From assembly GCA_964406005.1 (NCBI GenBank), contig CAYOPZ010000036.1, forward strand, positions 1-31,937: DNA of 31,937 nucleotides, written 5' to 3'. Both the position numbers and the translations under genes were made by a program. Origin of the DNA: CAYOPZ01 sp964406005. Its GTDB lineage: Bacteria; Bacteroidota; Bacteroidia; Bacteroidales; SM23-62. Of this stretch, positions 8,261 through 16,909 are shown piece by piece (positions within the stretch are counted from its first letter, which is position 1; each line of letters begins with the position of its first letter). A model generated the notes under the pieces. It saw nothing but the letters and a program-made list of their open reading frames with translations. It ran no database searches and was not told the origin of the DNA.

Positions 8261-8850
8261 ATCCCGGCCTTTCCGAGAAAGCAAAATACGACTATCTGCT
8301 TGTCCGGAATGCAACCGCCGGGGATCAGAAAGCCTTTGCAGAACTGCTCGGACGATACAGGGACGCCATCTACTTCATGCTGCTGAAAATGGTCAATAAC
8401 CCGAGCGATGCGGAAGACCTTACCATAGAAGCCTTCGGTAAAGCATTCAAGAACATCGGACAGTATACGCCGAATTTTGCTTTCAGCACATGGCTGTTCA
8501 AAATCGCCACCAATAACTGCATCGATTTTATCCGCAAGCAAAAAGCGGCAACCATTTCCCTTGATCATTCAAACGATGATCCCGAATCCTCTTCGGTTAC
8601 CATACAATCAGATACCCCGGACCCTGAGGAGCATCTGATCAACAACCAGAAGATTAAAATGCTAAGGGAAATTGTCAACAAGCTCAAACCCAGGTACCGG
8701 ACACTGGTCGAACTCAGGTATTTCAGCGAGTATTCCTATGAAGAGATCTCTGAAGAGCTTGACCTGCCCATAGGTACGGTTAAAGCCCAGCTGTTCCGGG
8801 CACGGGAACTTCTCTACAATATTCTTAAAAAGACCAGCACCGGCATGTAA
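8251..8850 (+). CDS. ECF-type RNA polymerase sigma factor
   Basis: This is a sigma-70 family factor of the extracytoplasmic-function group that redirects RNA polymerase to a stress or envelope regulon. It has 199 residues. Region 2 spans about 28-95 (AFAELLGRYRDAIYF, then DAEDLTIEAFGKAFKN and FSTWLFKIATNNCIDFIRK) and region 4 about 140-190 (LRYFSEYSYEEISEEL, GTVKAQLFRARELL). An acidic linker of about 25 residues lies between. The start codon lies inside the last ten bases of the glycosyltransferase gene. No anti-sigma gene follows, as rsmG comes next after 19 bases, so control may be transcriptional or the anti-sigma is elsewhere. Confidence 0.92.
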   Translation: MEVNPGLSEKAKYDYLLVRNATAGDQKAFAELLGRYRDAIYFMLLKMVNNPSDAEDLTIEAFGKAFKNIGQYTPNFAFSTWLFKIATNNCIDFIRKQKAATISLDHSNDDPESSSVTIQSDTPDPEEHLINNQKIKMLREIVNKLKPRYRTLVELRYFSEYSYEEISEELDLPIGTVKAQLFRARELLYNILKKTSTGM

Positions 8851-8869
8851 CAAAGCTTCCCGACCCTGC

Positions 8870-9496
8870 ATGGATGTGATCAGCAAATATTTCCCCGGAC
8901 TGGATCCCGGGCAGGTATCGCAACTGACCCGTTTCAGGGAAGAGCTCATCGCATGGAACACAAAACTGAACCTGGTTTCAAGAAGAGATGTCCCTTACCT
9001 GGAAATCAGGCATATCCTTCATTCGCTTTCAATCGCACTGTTCGTTCCTTTTCCCGACTCCGCCAGGGTTCTGGATGTGGGAACGGGAGGCGGATTTCCG
9101 GGAATCCCCCTTGCGATAATCTACCCGGAGGTCCGTTTTACATTAATCGATTCCATCGGGAAAAAAATCAATGCGGTCAGGGAGATCAGTGCCTCACTGG
9201 GGCTCAGGAATGTAGAAGTCAGACAGGTCAGGGCCGAACAGTTCGGGGAACGGTTCCATTACATCGTCAGCCGCGCGGTTACCCGTCTGGACCGTTTGAC
9301 AGAATGGATTAAAGGTCAGATCCATGATCCATCACCGGAATTCCCCGGCAACGGGATCCTCTATCTTAAAGGGGGGGACCTGAAAGATGAGATCAGGCTT
9401 TTCAGGGAGGCCAGGATATTTTCGCTCAGTGCAAAGCTGACTGAACCCTACTTTCTCACCAAAAAGCTTATTTACATGCCCCACAAAGCACTGTGA
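8870..9496 (+). CDS. rsmG: 16S rRNA (guanine-527-N7) methyltransferase
   Basis: RsmG (GidB) methylates N7 of G527 in 16S rRNA using S-adenosylmethionine, on the assembled 30S subunit. The 208-residue product has the SAM-binding loop LDVGTGGGFPGIPLA starting at residue 68. The preceding AWNTKLNLVS (28-37) is the family's typical N-terminal signature, and SRAVTRLDRL lies further along. Length is normal. It follows the sigma factor by 19 bases and precedes rpmH, which has its own promoter. It is probably the last gene of the glycosyltransferase-sigma-rsmG transcript. Confidence 0.93.
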   Translation: MDVISKYFPGLDPGQVSQLTRFREELIAWNTKLNLVSRRDVPYLEIRHILHSLSIALFVPFPDSARVLDVGTGGGFPGIPLAIIYPEVRFTLIDSIGKKINAVREISASLGLRNVEVRQVRAEQFGERFHYIVSRAVTRLDRLTEWIKGQIHDPSPEFPGNGILYLKGGDLKDEIRLFREARIFSLSAKLTEPYFLTKKLIYMPHKAL

Positions 9497-9524
9497 GAGG
9501 GCATCGGCAATTTAAGGGCATCTT

Positions 9525-9554
9525 TTTGCCATAAATAAAAAAACATTACTTTTG
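9525..9554 (+). promoter_or_regulatory. Promoter of rpmH (Bacteroidota type)
   Basis: TTTG at 9525-9528 and TACTTTTG at 9547-9554 match the -33 (TTTG) and -7 (TAnnTTTG) elements of Bacteroidota vegetative promoters, with an 18-base, very A-rich spacer. It lies 25 bases before the rpmH start codon. This is the best promoter in the window. Confidence 0.75.
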
Positions 9555-9579
9555 CAGTCTCAATCTTAAAAGGCAGGCG

Positions 9580-9738
9580 ATGAAGAGGACATTCCAACCT
9601 TCGCGGAGAAAAAGAAAAAACAAGCATGGATTCAGGAAGCGGATGGCATCCGTAAACGGGCGCAAAATTCTCAGCGCACGAAGGGCCAAGGGTCGCAAAA
9701 AAGTGTCCGTATCTGACGAACCAAGGCACAAAGCTTAG
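9580..9738 (+). CDS. rpmH: 50S ribosomal protein bL34
   Basis: bL34 is a small, extremely basic protein of the large ribosomal subunit. The 52-residue product begins MKRTFQPSRRKRKNKHGFRK and continues through GRKILSARRAKGRKKVSVS, the full family pattern, with a short C-terminal tail (DEPRHKA). It stands as a single gene, with a strong promoter before it and an intrinsic terminator after it. The usual partner rnpA (RNase P protein) is not next to it. Confidence 0.96.
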   Translation: MKRTFQPSRRKRKNKHGFRKRMASVNGRKILSARRAKGRKKVSVSDEPRHKA

Positions 9739-9762
9739 AAATACCACTGCACAATGATATGA

Positions 9763-9793
9763 AAGACTGTCCGGAACGGATGGTCTTTTTTTT
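9763..9793 (+). terminator. Intrinsic terminator after rpmH
   Basis: An 11-bp stem (9763-9773 with 9777-9787, two G-U pairs, loop GAA) runs directly into eight T residues (9786-9793). It starts 25 bases after the rpmH stop. This is the only textbook Rho-independent terminator I found in the window. Confidence 0.85.
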
Positions 9794-9810
9794 GTATTTT
9801 TAATGCCTGT

Positions 9811-12654
9811 ATGAGTTCAAAATACCGGACCCGGACAGGCAAGGAAAAACGCCCTGCCGAAAAGTCCCTGGCTCTTTCTGTGATCGTTCTCCTTGAAGAC
9901 CGGCAAAAAGAGCTCGGGATGATCCTGGAATCCCTGCAAAAGATCAGGAAGCCTTCCGAAAAGGATTATGAAGTCATCTTTCTGACCCGTGATACAGGGG
10001 CCGTGACCGATCTGATCAAATCAGGGTACGATGCGGCAAACATGACGGGTCGTGGTATTTACAAGGTTCTGGATACGGCCGGGGAGACGGGTATTGCCCG
10101 GAAAATTGCTGCCGGCATCGCAGGCAGCCGGCGGGACAACATACTGATCTTCGATCCGCAGGGGCTGGAACGGAGTTTTAATTTTGATGAACTGCTTCAG
10201 ATCCCTCCGGACAGCGTTGAAAGGGAAAAGGCCGTGTTTCTGTCCTTCAGGGAACAGGATGTCCCCACCGAAGGTAACCTCCACCCTCCCCTCATCCTTC
10301 TGAAAAGAGAACTGGCATCCTATCTGATTGCGGAACTTCCCTCCTCAGAAAAGGCGTTCTGGCCCGAACTGCGGTACCGCATGACAAAGCTGGGCATACA
10401 GGGAGGTTCGCATGTGATCTCACAGGTGAATCCGTACGGGAAAGCCGCCATGCCTGCACGCAGGCGGATCCGGCTGATGCACCGGGTCAGGTTCTTTGCT
10501 GACTGGTTCTTTCGCATACCGCTGCAGGAGATCCGCTCGTCCGCACACAGGAAGTATTCATTCCTGGAAATACCCGGATACTTCCGCACATTGTTCGTCA
10601 GCCTTGCCCTGGTGATTGCCGTGCTTATGCCTTTGCTGAGTCTTGATGCAGGCCTGTCGGGAGACGATCAGAAACATTACGAGCATGCCATCAAGGTATA
10701 CAATTACTATGCTACAGGGGGTGAGGACAAATCGGCCCTGTCCGATCCTTCACTGAAACTGAATTATTACGGACAATCTTTCGATCTGGTCACCTACCTG
10801 GTAAACAGGATATTCAACATTGAACGCGAATATGAATCCAGGCATTTTCAGATTGCCATTGTCGGATTTCTGACCATACTGTATGCAGGCCTTCTTGCCG
10901 CCCTGCTCAGCGGATACAGGGCCGGTTTCATCACTATGCTTTTCATGTTCTTCGCCCCACGGTTTCTCGGCCATTCCTTCAACAACCCGATGGACATCCC
11001 GTTTGCCTTCGGTTATGTCTTTACCCTCTACCATACCTTCAAATTCCTGCTGAAGCTACCGGAATTTTCGGTACGATCGGCAGTCTGGATCGGCCTGGGA
11101 ATTGCCTTCACGATCAGCATACGGATCGGAGGCCTCATTCTCATCCCGCTTATATTCATGTTTTCCGGTCTTTATGCCTGGTTCCATAAGTGGGAATTCA
11201 GGCGCTTTTCCCGGCCCTGGTTCGCATTGGTCCGCAGGGGACTGACCTGGCTGGCAATCATATCCGTCTTTGCATATGTGATCAGCCTGATCCCCTGGCC
11301 ATACGGGCTCCAACGCCCTCTCAGGAATCCTTTCGAGGCGCTGTCTGTCATGTCCAATATATCCGTAGCCATCAAGGTGCTTTTCGATGGCGTCATCCAC
11401 TGGTCCAACAAGCTTCCCTGGTACTATATTTCAATGAACATCCTGTATACGGTACCCGTCGTTATCCTGGCCGGGTTTGTACTGGCCGTGTTCCTGACGC
11501 CCCTTTACAGGAACAGGATACAACCCGTGTTCATATTCTTTCTGTATTTCGTGGTGATTTTTCCCATTGCCTATGTTGTTTACAAGGAATCGAACGTTTA
11601 CGGGGGATGGCGGCACCTGCTGTTTGTTTTTCCTGTCATGGCCGTGATCTCAGGCCTTGCGTACGACACTCTGATACGACGGTTGAAGCCGGGCCCGCTA
11701 AAAATTGCGCCGGTCGTAATCATCGCCGGAGGGATCGTTCACCCCTTCCTCCACATCGTCCGGGATCATCCGCTGGAATATATATACTACAATGAGATCA
11801 TGGGCATTGACAAAGCCTACGGCAGGTTTGAAACGGATTATTACATGAACAGCCTCAGGCAGGGGACGGACTGGCTAATCGAAAATGTGCTCGAGGACCA
11901 CAGGAGAACTTCGACAGATACCCTGAAGATTGCCTCGAATGCTTCCGTTAATTACTATCTGAGGCACTACAGGGATGTGGCAAGACCGGTATACACGCGT
12001 TATTATGACAGGGGCGCCTACGACTGGGATTATGCCGTTTATTTCTGCAACTATATAGACCCGTTCCAGCTGAAAAACGGATTGTGGCCACCCAACGGCA
12101 CCATCCATACCATACAGATTAAAGATGTCCCGGTCTGCGCAATTGTAGAACGAAAATCCAAGAAGGATTATGAAGCGATCCGGCTTTTCCGGCAGCACGA
12201 TCTCCAGAATGCCATTCCTATGCTGGAGGAGGCGAACCGTGAGGACCCAAGGAATGAATATGTCAAGCTCAGGCTTGCCGAGGCATATATACAGGTAAAC
12301 GAAACTGAAAAGGCACAGGCTGTTGTGAATGAATGCCTGGAAATCTATCCTGATTACGATAAAGCATTGAATATCAGAGGAATAGCTTATCTTCAGTCGG
12401 GTGACCTGGGAAATGCCGCCAATACCTTCCTTCAGATCACACGGATCAACTATCGCTTTGCTTCGGCATATCATAACCTTGGTATTGTCTGTATCAGGCG
12501 GAATGATGCTGCTGCGGCCCTCGGCTATTTCGAGAAAGCCATCGAAATGAACGCAAATTACAAACCCTCCTACCTTGCCATCGCAGATATCCTCACCCAG
12601 CAGGGCAGGACCCGGGAGGCACAGCAGTATTTAAATGCCGCCGATGCGCTTTAG
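9811..12654 (+). CDS. Multi-module membrane protein: GT2-like domain, GT39-like glycosyltransferase, TPR repeats
   Basis: The product has 947 residues in three parts. Residues about 20-215 resemble a GT2 (dolichol-phosphate mannosyltransferase-type) domain: LSVIVLLED, YEVIFLTRD and a GIARKIAAGIAGSRRDNILIFDPQG segment in place of the usual nucleotide-binding DXD region. The metal-binding DxD is missing, so this part is probably not catalytic. Residues about 256-690 hold ten or more membrane helices, with acidic GDDQ at 284-287 in the first periplasmic loop, as in GT39/PMT lipid-linked-sugar transferases. Residues about 780-947 are four to five TPR units. It probably glycosylates an envelope substrate. 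The start lies 17 bases after the rpmH terminator. Function is inferred from layout only. Confidence 0.75.
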   Translation: MSSKYRTRTGKEKRPAEKSLALSVIVLLEDRQKELGMILESLQKIRKPSEKDYEVIFLTRDTGAVTDLIKSGYDAANMTGRGIYKVLDTAGETGIARKIAAGIAGSRRDNILIFDPQGLERSFNFDELLQIPPDSVEREKAVFLSFREQDVPTEGNLHPPLILLKRELASYLIAELPSSEKAFWPELRYRMTKLGIQGGSHVISQVNPYGKAAMPARRRIRLMHRVRFFADWFFRIPLQEIRSSAHRKYSFLEIPGYFRTLFVSLALVIAVLMPLLSLDAGLSGDDQKHYEHAIKVYNYYATGGEDKSALSDPSLKLNYYGQSFDLVTYLVNRIFNIEREYESRHFQIAIVGFLTILYAGLLAALLSGYRAGFITMLFMFFAPRFLGHSFNNPMDIPFAFGYVFTLYHTFKFLLKLPEFSVRSAVWIGLGIAFTISIRIGGLILIPLIFMFSGLYAWFHKWEFRRFSRPWFALVRRGLTWLAIISVFAYVISLIPWPYGLQRPLRNPFEALSVMSNISVAIKVLFDGVIHWSNKLPWYYISMNILYTVPVVILAGFVLAVFLTPLYRNRIQPVFIFFLYFVVIFPIAYVVYKESNVYGGWRHLLFVFPVMAVISGLAYDTLIRRLKPGPLKIAPVVIIAGGIVHPFLHIVRDHPLEYIYYNEIMGIDKAYGRFETDYYMNSLRQGTDWLIENVLEDHRRTSTDTLKIASNASVNYYLRHYRDVARPVYTRYYDRGAYDWDYAVYFCNYIDPFQLKNGLWPPNGTIHTIQIKDVPVCAIVERKSKKDYEAIRLFRQHDLQNAIPMLEEANREDPRNEYVKLRLAEAYIQVNETEKAQAVVNECLEIYPDYDKALNIRGIAYLQSGDLGNAANTFLQITRINYRFASAYHNLGIVCIRRNDAAAALGYFEKAIEMNANYKPSYLAIADILTQQGRTREAQQYLNAADAL

Positions 12655-12722
12655 TATTAAGGGTTTTTTGTGTAAGTTTACGGCCTTTGTACCCCGGGGT
12701 GCATGATATACACGAAGAGCAG

Positions 12723-14165
12723 ATGAAAGTTGCAGTTATCGGTGCCGGACCGGCAGGATTGACGGCTGCGTACCAGCTCTCCAAAGGAATTCCGGAAGGG
12801 AAGATAAGCCGCCTGGATGTATATGAGGCAGGGCCGCAGGTCGGAGGACTTGCGAAATCGCTCCGGATGTGGGGCCAGACCGTGGATCTTGGTCCGCACC
12901 GTTTCTTCAGCCATGACAAAAAGGTAAACCGGCTGTGGCTCGAAGTTGCGGGTGAGGAATATAAAATGGTGAACCGGCAGACCCGTATCTATTACAAAGG
13001 AAAATTTTTCGATTATCCCCTCAAAGCCGGGAACGCCCTGAAAAGCCTGGGCCTGTTCGAGGCTGCACGCTGCATGCTCAGTTACCTGAAGGAAAAAATC
13101 ATTCCCACCGGGGATACCGGGACCTTCGAATCATGGGTAACCCGGAGATTCGGGAAACGGCTGTACCAGATCTTCTTCAGAACGTACAGCGAAAAACTCT
13201 GGGGCATAAAATGCACTGAACTGGATTCCGATTTTGCGGCCCAGAGGATAAAGCGTCTTTCCCTGTACGAAGCCGTCAAGAATGCCCTTATGAAAAATAA
13301 AAATACCCGTCACAAGACTCTGGTCGACCAGTTTGCCTACCCCCTGCACGGTACCGGATCGCTTTACGAGAAAATGGCGTATAACATACGCTCGAACGGG
13401 GGGAACATACTTCTTGACACGCCAGTGGAAAAGGTGCTGAACAAAGATGACAATGCATACGGAATTGAACTGAAATCGGGTGAGATCATCGGGTATGACC
13501 ACATTGTTTCGACCATGCCCATATCCCTGCTTGTCACCCGCCTGCCCCAGGTACCGGATGACATCAGGGACAGGGCGCTGGCCCTGAAATTCAGGAATAC
13601 CATCCTGGTTTATCTGCGGGTGGGAGACAGGAGCCTGTTTCCCGACCAGTGGCTGTATATTCATTCATCAAGCCTGAAAATGGGCAGGATGACCAATTTC
13701 AGGAACTGGATCCCCGAACTGTACGGGCAGGAAGGCGAGAGCATACTCTGCCTTGAATACTGGTGTAATTTCGAAGACCCCGAATGGAAAAAGGACGATG
13801 CGTATTTTACGGGGCTTGCCGGCAGGGAGCTTGCATATACCGGACTCGCCGGGGATGAAGCCATCCTGGATGCGAAAGTGATCAGGATACCACGCTCCTA
13901 TCCGGTATATTTCAACCATTACAAGGAATTCATCGAGCCCGTCCAGAAATACCTTGACGGCATAGAAAATCTCCATGTGATCGGGAGGTACGGAGCCTAT
14001 AAATACAATAACCAGGATCACAGCATTTTTATGGGACTTCTGGCCGCCGAGAACATCATCGACCGGAAAACCCACAACCTATGGGAAATAAATACGGACT
14101 ACGATACTTACCAGGAATCATCCGTTATCAAGGAAACCGGGCTGGTGGAAACCGATCGCAGTTGA
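12723..14165 (+). CDS. FAD-dependent oxidoreductase, UDP-galactopyranose mutase-like
   Basis: This is a flavoprotein of the amine-oxidase/protoporphyrinogen-oxidase/UDP-galactopyranose-mutase superfamily. It has 480 residues from ATG 12723, which begins MKVAVIGAGPAGLTAAYQL, the dinucleotide-binding loop at the very N-terminus. The frame is open slightly further upstream, but only from TTG. Later motifs include VGGLAKSLRMWGQTVDLGPH and SEKLWGIKCTELD, and a C-terminal FAD contact near GRYGAYKYNNQDHSIFMG. Such proteins usually sit with glycosyltransferases in surface-polysaccharide loci, and it follows the membrane glycosyltransferase here by 68 bases. The substrate is unknown; a nucleotide-sugar or lipid-linked sugar is a guess. 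Confidence 0.8.
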   Translation: MKVAVIGAGPAGLTAAYQLSKGIPEGKISRLDVYEAGPQVGGLAKSLRMWGQTVDLGPHRFFSHDKKVNRLWLEVAGEEYKMVNRQTRIYYKGKFFDYPLKAGNALKSLGLFEAARCMLSYLKEKIIPTGDTGTFESWVTRRFGKRLYQIFFRTYSEKLWGIKCTELDSDFAAQRIKRLSLYEAVKNALMKNKNTRHKTLVDQFAYPLHGTGSLYEKMAYNIRSNGGNILLDTPVEKVLNKDDNAYGIELKSGEIIGYDHIVSTMPISLLVTRLPQVPDDIRDRALALKFRNTILVYLRVGDRSLFPDQWLYIHSSSLKMGRMTNFRNWIPELYGQEGESILCLEYWCNFEDPEWKKDDAYFTGLAGRELAYTGLAGDEAILDAKVIRIPRSYPVYFNHYKEFIEPVQKYLDGIENLHVIGRYGAYKYNNQDHSIFMGLLAAENIIDRKTHNLWEINTDYDTYQESSVIKETGLVETDRS

Positions 14166-14205
14166 CCGATTGTTATTATCTTTATATCCTTAAAATACCC
14201 CTTCG

Positions 14206-15048
14206 ATGAACTTCCTGCGCTTCCTTTTCAGCCGTCTCTTCCTTAAGCACCTGAGCATCGCTGTGGGAATTTTTCTCTTTACCGTCATCACCGTGTTCCT
14301 TTTTCTCAGGATCTTTACCCGGCACGGACAGGCGCTCAGTGTCCCTGACCTCACCGGGCTTTCCGCAGGTGAAGCGGAATCTGTTCTTGAACAGAGAAAC
14401 CTGCGGTACCAGATCATTGATTCCGTATACAACAACCTTGTACCAAGGGGAAGCATCGTGGACCAGCATCCCGGACCCGAGTTCAAGGTCAAGGAAAACC
14501 GGACCATATTCCTGACCATCAACGCCTTTAATCCCGAGATCATCCGGATGCCCGATGTTGTAGGGGTAAGCCTGCGGCAGGCCACTGCCATCCTGCATAC
14601 CGCAGGATTAAATACAGGCAAGCTGACATATGTTCCCGATATAGCAGTGAATAATGTACTACAACAAAATTTCAGGGGACACGTTATTGAAGAAGGTGAC
14701 TCCATCATTAAGGGATCTGAAATCGACCTTACCCTTGGAAGAGGCCTGAGCAATGAAAAAACGGCAGCACCGGACCTGATCGGCCTGGCCATTGACCTGG
14801 CAAAAAACCTGATCACGGAAAGGTACCTGAATCTGGGAGCTGTTGTTTACGACGGTTCTTTTAATAATGCGGAAGATTCGGCGGCCGCTTTTGTCTGGAA
14901 ACAGCGCCCGGCCGCTGCAGATGAATCCCTGATTAACCTCGGGGCTTCCGTCGATATCTGGCTGACTGTCGATTCAACGAAACTGCCCCTTCCTGCGGAT
15001 GATCCTATGCCATCAGATGACGATGAAGCGCTTTATAATTACGATTGA
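14206..15048 (+). CDS. Membrane-anchored PASTA-domain protein
   Basis: The 280-residue product has one transmembrane helix (about 16-36) and then three PASTA repeats outside the membrane: about 43-110 (begins LSVPDLTGLSAGEAESVLEQ), 113-178 (RMPDVVGVSLRQATAILHTA) and 186-253 (APDLIGLAIDLAKNLI). PASTA domains bind peptidoglycan fragments, typically at the end of penicillin-binding proteins or Ser/Thr kinases. Here there is no enzymatic domain. An acidic tail (PADDPMPSDDDEA) ends the protein. The next gene starts inside its 3' end. A role as cell-wall-binding anchor or sensor near ddl is inference. Confidence 0.88.
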   Translation: MNFLRFLFSRLFLKHLSIAVGIFLFTVITVFLFLRIFTRHGQALSVPDLTGLSAGEAESVLEQRNLRYQIIDSVYNNLVPRGSIVDQHPGPEFKVKENRTIFLTINAFNPEIIRMPDVVGVSLRQATAILHTAGLNTGKLTYVPDIAVNNVLQQNFRGHVIEEGDSIIKGSEIDLTLGRGLSNEKTAAPDLIGLAIDLAKNLITERYLNLGAVVYDGSFNNAEDSAAAFVWKQRPAAADESLINLGASVDIWLTVDSTKLPLPADDPMPSDDDEALYNYD

Positions 15049-16909
15049 TCTCCTGCTGCTCTGCTGTTCAGTCACTCTTTTCCCGGGATACGGACAGGAA
15101 GTTCTGCTTCCGGCAGGCATGCCGTATCCTGCGGCTGAAAAAGAATCCCCCATGAAAAGCGCGGCCGCCGGATCCCAGCCCGATACGACCGGCATTCCGT
15201 TCTTCGACGATTTTTCCCGGGTAGAAACACTGCCCGACCCGCAATACTGGACCGACGATGACGCATATGTGAATAACTCCTATGCCATTGATCCCGTGAC
15301 CATCGGGGTGGCAACCCTGGATGCGATAGCTTCCGACGGGACATTGAACGGATCCGGCGATCTGCCGTTTGTTTCCGATTACCTGACTTCCGTCCCCATA
15401 AATCTTGAATACCCCGGCAGGGAGGACATCTGGCTCAGCTTCTTTTACGAGCCGCAGGGATTGAGTGACGACCCCCCCGACACAGGCGATTCCCTGACCG
15501 TCGATTTCTGGGCGCCTGACAGCAGCAGGTGGGAAACGGTCTGGGCACACGAAGGTCCGGGGACGGATTCCCTGCTGCATGCCAGGGATACTTTCCTGCA
15601 GGTATATATCCCGGTGACAGGGGACCGGTTCCTGAAAAAAGGCTTCCGCTTTCGTTTTAAGAACTATGCCAGCCTTCCGGTGGATCCGTATTCGCCCGAT
15701 AAGAAAGGCAATGTGGATCCGTGGCATATAGACTATGTTTACCTGGATACGGGGCGGTCAGCATCCGTTACGGCCATTCATGACGTTTCCATGATCTCCC
15801 CCATTCCCTCCATGCTCAAATCATTCGAAGCCATTCCGTGGACACATTTTCCCCAGGCGCGCCTGCAGGAGATCAAGTCGGGCGTTGACATTACATACCG
15901 GAACAACGATACAACCACAAGAAACATTACCAGGATCCTGAAGATCACTGACCTGAATAACCAGGTATCGGATTCGGTGAACGGGGGAACCGCCAATGTG
16001 GAACCCGGGATATTGAAAAAGTTCAGCATACCCTTCGTATATCCCTTTAAAGACTATGATGCCGACACGACAATTTTCAGGGTAATGTCATACCTGATCA
16101 CGGAGGAGCAGGATTATAAATGGAACGACACGGCCGTCCGTTACCAGGTATTCAGCAATTACTATGCCTACGACGACGGAAGCGCTGAAAACGGTTACGG
16201 CCTGCGCGGCGAGGGGACCAGCCGGGGCATGGTGGCCATGCGGTTCAGAACTTTTAAAAACGACACGCTCAGGGCAGTGCAGATGTATTTCAACCGGACC
16301 TTCGGCGACGCCTCCAGGGATTATTTCAGGCTCGCCGTATGGGACCACGACGAAACAGGGAACAGGCCCGGGAACCTGCTTTACAGCCAGGAAGGGGCCA
16401 GGCCGGAATATGCCGACAAGCTGAATGCTTTTACCACTTACCCGCTGGATACCCTGCTTGTAGTGTCGGACGTATTTTACGTGGGATGGATCAAAACCAC
16501 CGAAAACAGCCTGAATGTCGGTTTTGACCGCAACATCGACAGGCATGAAAAGCTTTATTATAACATCGGACAGGACTGGATGAATTCCGGCTTTGCCGGC
16601 TCCCTGATGCTGCGCCCCGTAATGGGCAGGCCACTGCCGGCATCTGTGGAACCGGAAGAGGCGGAAGAACTCCGGGTCTCCATTTATCCGAACCCGGCTG
16701 CAACATACTTTCGACTGGACTGGCCCCCGCCTGAAAATGCGGGGGAATGGTCGGTTGCACTTCTCGATCTGCAGGGAAGGACCCTTTACAGGGCCAGGGG
16801 CAGCGAAACCTTCCATGACGTCAGCCGGCTGCCGGAAGGCTTCTATATCCTGAAGCTGGAACGATCCGGCAGGAAGACAATCACCCGGAAAATAATGATC
16901 ATCAGATAA
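15023..16909 (+). CDS. Secreted protein with type IX secretion sorting domain
   Basis: The product has 628 residues from ATG 15023, which lies within the PASTA gene (26-base overlap). The start MKRFIITIDLLLLCCSVTLF is a signal peptide ending near GYGQ. The body is beta-rich and threonine/aspartate-rich with no catalytic motif I recognise. The last about 75 residues (from VSIYPNPAATYFRLDW to TRKIMIIR, with GRTLYRARG and LPEGFYILKLE) are a T9SS type A sorting domain, so the protein should cross the outer membrane via the Por system and be surface-attached or released. Its stop shares one base with the rluD start (TAATG). It probably belongs to the PASTA-rluD-ddl transcript. Confidence 0.82.
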   Translation: MKRFIITIDLLLLCCSVTLFPGYGQEVLLPAGMPYPAAEKESPMKSAAAGSQPDTTGIPFFDDFSRVETLPDPQYWTDDDAYVNNSYAIDPVTIGVATLDAIASDGTLNGSGDLPFVSDYLTSVPINLEYPGREDIWLSFFYEPQGLSDDPPDTGDSLTVDFWAPDSSRWETVWAHEGPGTDSLLHARDTFLQVYIPVTGDRFLKKGFRFRFKNYASLPVDPYSPDKKGNVDPWHIDYVYLDTGRSASVTAIHDVSMISPIPSMLKSFEAIPWTHFPQARLQEIKSGVDITYRNNDTTTRNITRILKITDLNNQVSDSVNGGTANVEPGILKKFSIPFVYPFKDYDADTTIFRVMSYLITEEQDYKWNDTAVRYQVFSNYYAYDDGSAENGYGLRGEGTSRGMVAMRFRTFKNDTLRAVQMYFNRTFGDASRDYFRLAVWDHDETGNRPGNLLYSQEGARPEYADKLNAFTTYPLDTLLVVSDVFYVGWIKTTENSLNVGFDRNIDRHEKLYYNIGQDWMNSGFAGSLMLRPVMGRPLPASVEPEEAEELRVSIYPNPAATYFRLDWPPPENAGEWSVALLDLQGRTLYRARGSETFHDVSRLPEGFYILKLERSGRKTITRKIMIIR

